Below the pieces are notes generated by a model. It ran no database searches. It was not told the DNA's origin and saw only the letters and a list, made by a program, of their open reading frames with translations. DNA of 45,495 nucleotides. Source: Akkermansia sp. (GTDB lineage Bacteria; Verrucomicrobiota; Verrucomicrobiia; Verrucomicrobiales; Akkermansiaceae). The stretch covers positions 1 through 45,495 of the forward strand of contig JAUNNT010000008.1 of NCBI GenBank assembly GCA_030531305.1, given 5' to 3'. The position numbers were made by a program, and so were the translations under genes. This document shows positions 41,873 through 45,495 of this stretch, piece by piece. The stretch's first letter is position 1; each line of letters starts with the position of its first letter.

Positions 41873-42828
41873 GATTTATCCTGAGAAATGTTGGATGGTG
41901 GAATGCTGTCCGGCCCCCAGGAATCCGAGTAAATCATGCTGAATGTCTTTCCCAAGTGGGCCTTGATGAATTCTGGCGTGTCCCAGTATGCGCTTCCCGA
42001 ATAATTGAAGAGGAGGATAGTGATGCCTTTGTCATGCAACCGGCGCACCTCCCCTATCCCCTGCGGCGTGCTGAAAAAGTTGTCGTCCTTCAGGGATATG
42101 ATGGGGATGCCGGCGTCATAGGCAAGTTTCATCATGCTTGCAGTTTGAACCGACATAGACGGGTAGAGGACACCCGCTTTCAAAGCATTCACATAAGAAG
42201 CCTTCCCGCGCGTGCACTCCACAATCATCCTTTGGGGGTGGGGAATCTCTTTCAGAAGGAGTTCATAGTCTTGAATACGGTCTGTGACGAGCACCAACTG
42301 CGGATGTTGTTCCAGGAGGCGACGAATATCCTCGCCGGTGGCCGGGGTGAATTTGCCGGGAATGGAAAGCGCCCTGACCTCTTGGAGGGAGAGAGGCTCG
42401 TTAGAGACGGGAGCTCCAGCCATCCGCTTCATCTCCGCCCAGCTGTGGGCAGCGGCGAGGTGGCCGTCCGTGGTGACAAGAAGATCGAATTCGATGAAAC
42501 GGAAACCGCGCCGGATGGAATCCTCCGCAGCCTCCACGGAATTGTGAAGGGCATACTGCCCGATTCCGCCTCCATGGGCAATATACGCATTCGGGGAAGT
42601 CCATCCCCCGTTTTGGAGGAAGCGGTGGGTATCCCCCGCAGCGGGCATTCCCACCACCGTGCGAAGGTATAGCCCGTACGCCGAATTTTTGGCGGTTGAT
42701 GCCGCACCCGGGCAAAGGGCGAGGATGCACGAAAGCACCGCGGCAAGCAGGACAAGCACACAGAGCGCCCCTTTCCACGCCCCGGTGAAACGGCCCTTGC
42801 GCCCGGCATCTGTAGAGGCATCCGTCAT
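41869..42828 (-). CDS. GDPD-family phosphodiesterase, operon copy
   Basis: The 319-residue protein has one N-terminal membrane segment (about 20-40), so the catalytic domain is probably periplasmic. Motifs: YIAHGGG (H85), LHNSVEA, FIEFDLLVTTDG (Glu113, Asp115), AAHSW (His128). It uses HGGG and N-S where classical GlpQ has HRG and E-N-T, as in a distinct GDPD subgroup; substrate could be glycerophosphoethanolamine or a similar diester. The ATG overlaps the cdsA stop by one base (TGATG) and the stop overlaps the kinase ATG by four. The left copy at 36095-37063 is its paralogue. Confidence 0.85.
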   Translation of the reverse strand: MTDASTDAGRKGRFTGAWKGALCVLVLLAAVLSCILALCPGAASTAKNSAYGLYLRTVVGMPAAGDTHRFLQNGGWTSPNAYIAHGGGIGQYALHNSVEAAEDSIRRGFRFIEFDLLVTTDGHLAAAHSWAEMKRMAGAPVSNEPLSLQEVRALSIPGKFTPATGEDIRRLLEQHPQLVLVTDRIQDYELLLKEIPHPQRMIVECTRGKASYVNALKAGVLYPSMSVQTASMMKLAYDAGIPIISLKDDNFFSTPQGIGEVRRLHDKGITILLFNYSGSAYWDTPEFIKAHLGKTFSMIYSDSWGPDSIPPSNISQDKS

Positions 42829-43730
42829 CAGGAGAAAAGGCTTTGAACAGTCTCACCCAGCAGCGGGCAGAGGCCGAAGCAGACCGATACCGTGAAGGCG
42901 GGGGAGTCGATCAAATCAAAGATGCCGCCGATGCCGGGCAGCAGGGAGCCGCTGTCCTTCACCGCCAGGCCGCGCTTGATGAGCGAGCCCGCCAGGTCGC
43001 CCGTGACGGATAGCACAAAGAGGATGCTGCCCATGACGATGTACGAGGCGAGCGGCAAATCCTTCTCCACGGGACCAACAATCCACTCATACAGGAAATA
43101 CCCCGCCACCATGGTGATGATGTAGGAGCCGATGATACCCTCCCAGGATTTCTTGGGTGAGACCGCCGGGCTGAACGGCGCCTGGATGAACTTGCGGCCC
43201 ACCAGCACGCCGCAGCAGTACGCCCAGATGTCGCTCATCTTGGTGAAGAGCACCACCCAGAGCAGCAGCATGAGGTTGTTGGTGTCCAGCTCCTTCATGC
43301 CGAAGCAGAACATCCACACGGGGAACACGAAGGCCAGCAGGGTGAGCCCCATGGATTCCAGGGCCTCCCGCCCGGTGCGGCCGCGGCGGTCCATGCAGAA
43401 CAGGTTCACGAAAAACGCCGCCAGCACGTACACCAGCAACATCAGGAACAGGCCGCAGGAGTCGGCAGCCAGGGACGGGAACAGCGGCTCGCGGAGCATT
43501 CTGGCGAACTCCAGCCACGGCAGCAGCAGGCCGAACACCAGAGCCAGCCTGCGGCAGGCCGCGGTGCCCTTCAGCATGCGGAACCACTCCACGGAGGTAA
43601 GGTTGCACAGCAGGCAGATGAGCACGCCGTACCCCGCCGGGCTGTTCCACCAAACGGCGCCGCCCAGCAGCGCCAGCAGCACCACCGTGCTGAACAGGCG
43701 CGCGAGAAATGTCTTCAGCTTGTCGCTCAT
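42828..43730 (-). CDS. cdsA: Phosphatidate cytidylyltransferase (CDP-diglyceride synthase)
   Basis: Makes CDP-diacylglycerol from phosphatidate and CTP, the branch point of phospholipid synthesis. The 300-residue protein has eight or so membrane segments, the KMSDIWAY and PFSPAVSPKKSWEG blocks and the family signature near the C-terminus (about 249-276) with SLIKRGLAVKD and PGIGGIFDLIDS. The usual PGHGG and DRIDS are PGIGG and DLIDS here; the replaced His and Arg positions are worth noting, although the metal-binding Asp residues remain. It heads the four-gene operon. uppS and dxr, its common neighbours in other bacteria, are absent. Confidence 0.92.
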   Translation of the reverse strand: MSDKLKTFLARLFSTVVLLALLGGAVWWNSPAGYGVLICLLCNLTSVEWFRMLKGTAACRRLALVFGLLLPWLEFARMLREPLFPSLAADSCGLFLMLLVYVLAAFFVNLFCMDRRGRTGREALESMGLTLLAFVFPVWMFCFGMKELDTNNLMLLLWVVLFTKMSDIWAYCCGVLVGRKFIQAPFSPAVSPKKSWEGIIGSYIITMVAGYFLYEWIVGPVEKDLPLASYIVMGSILFVLSVTGDLAGSLIKRGLAVKDSGSLLPGIGGIFDLIDSPAFTVSVCFGLCPLLGETVQSLFS

Positions 43731-43772
43731 GGCTTTCCTGGCTTTGGATTGGAGGCCCGCCCCTGCGGAAAT

Positions 43773-43788
43773 CTCCCGCGAGCGGGAG
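43773..43788 (-). repeat. Perfect hairpin in the cdsA leader
   Basis: CTCCCGC-GA-GCGGGAG, within a larger imperfect stem (GAGGC / GCCTC at 43751-43796). It lies between the predicted cdsA promoter and start codon, or may mark the end of the fumarase transcript. Confidence 0.5.
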
Positions 43789-43797
43789 CGAGCCTCT

Positions 43798-43826
43798 ATT
43801 TCAAATCGTCAATTGTAAATTGTCAA
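43798..43826 (-). promoter_or_regulatory. Possible promoter of the cdsA operon
   Basis: TTGACA (43826-43821), 17 bp, TGAAAT (43803-43798), in an AT-rich stretch of near-repeats (ATTGACAATTTAC, then AATTGACGATTT) just after the fumarase stop. Confidence 0.5.
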
Positions 43827-43846
43827 TCGTAAATCCTGCGCGCACG

Positions 43847-45495
<1,649 letters not shown>

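Overview
The window looks like a chromosomal segment from a high-GC member of the Verrucomicrobia, most likely the Akkermansia group. The inference rests on two divergent GH109 genes (NAD-dependent alpha-N-acetylgalactosaminidase family, a known Akkermansia mucin-degradation trait), a secreted SGNH esterase, an alpha-galactosidase, class I fumarase, LPS-type Kdo transferase and many signal-peptide or lipobox proteins. GC content looks higher than I would expect for A. muciniphila itself, so I would not name the species. Shine-Dalgarno sequences are scarce. Readable sigma70-type promoters (TTGnCn, 16-17 bp, TAnnnT) are frequent and often sit only 6-9 bases in front of the start codon.

Layout. 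1-4.2 kb: rsmD and waaA (minus), a secreted protein and a lipoprotein sharing one -35 region, then galM. 4.2-12.5 kb: an isolated three-gene phage-type module (a helical protein, a 1797-residue giant protein, and an intact-looking terminase large subunit) with no capsid, portal or integrase, ending just before tRNA-Ser(GGA). 12.8-16.5 kb: a lipoprotein, rarA and a dynamin-like GTPase. 16.6-20.2 kb: GH109, a hexapeptide acetyltransferase and a second GH109. 20.3-28.2 kb: an AbiE type IV toxin-antitoxin pair, a BI-1 membrane protein, khpB/jag, a secreted protein, a GH36 alpha-galactosidase, a HigBA-type toxin-antitoxin pair with a palindromic operator, fabI and a MarR regulator. 28.2-35.9 kb: SGNH esterase, an M28/glutaminyl-cyclase-like lipoprotein, parB, a large lipoprotein, kbl and pgk. 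36-45.5 kb: an envelope-lipid locus.

The right-hand locus is the most informative part. cdsA, a GDPD-family gene, a diacylglycerol kinase and an EptA-type phosphoethanolamine transferase form one tightly overlapping minus-strand operon next to fumarase. Together they would modify an envelope glycan with phosphoethanolamine from phosphatidylethanolamine and recycle the diacylglycerol by-product through phosphatidate to CDP-diacylglycerol. To its left lies a decayed second copy of the same block in the same order and orientation: an eptA 3' scrap, an intact GDPD paralogue, and a 40-codon in-frame fusion of the fumarase 5' end to the cdsA 3' end. A second, divergent EptA paralogue lies between the two copies. 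The window starts inside waaA and ends on the second base of the fumarase start codon.

No CRISPR array, rRNA, insertion sequence, integrase or riboswitch was recognised.
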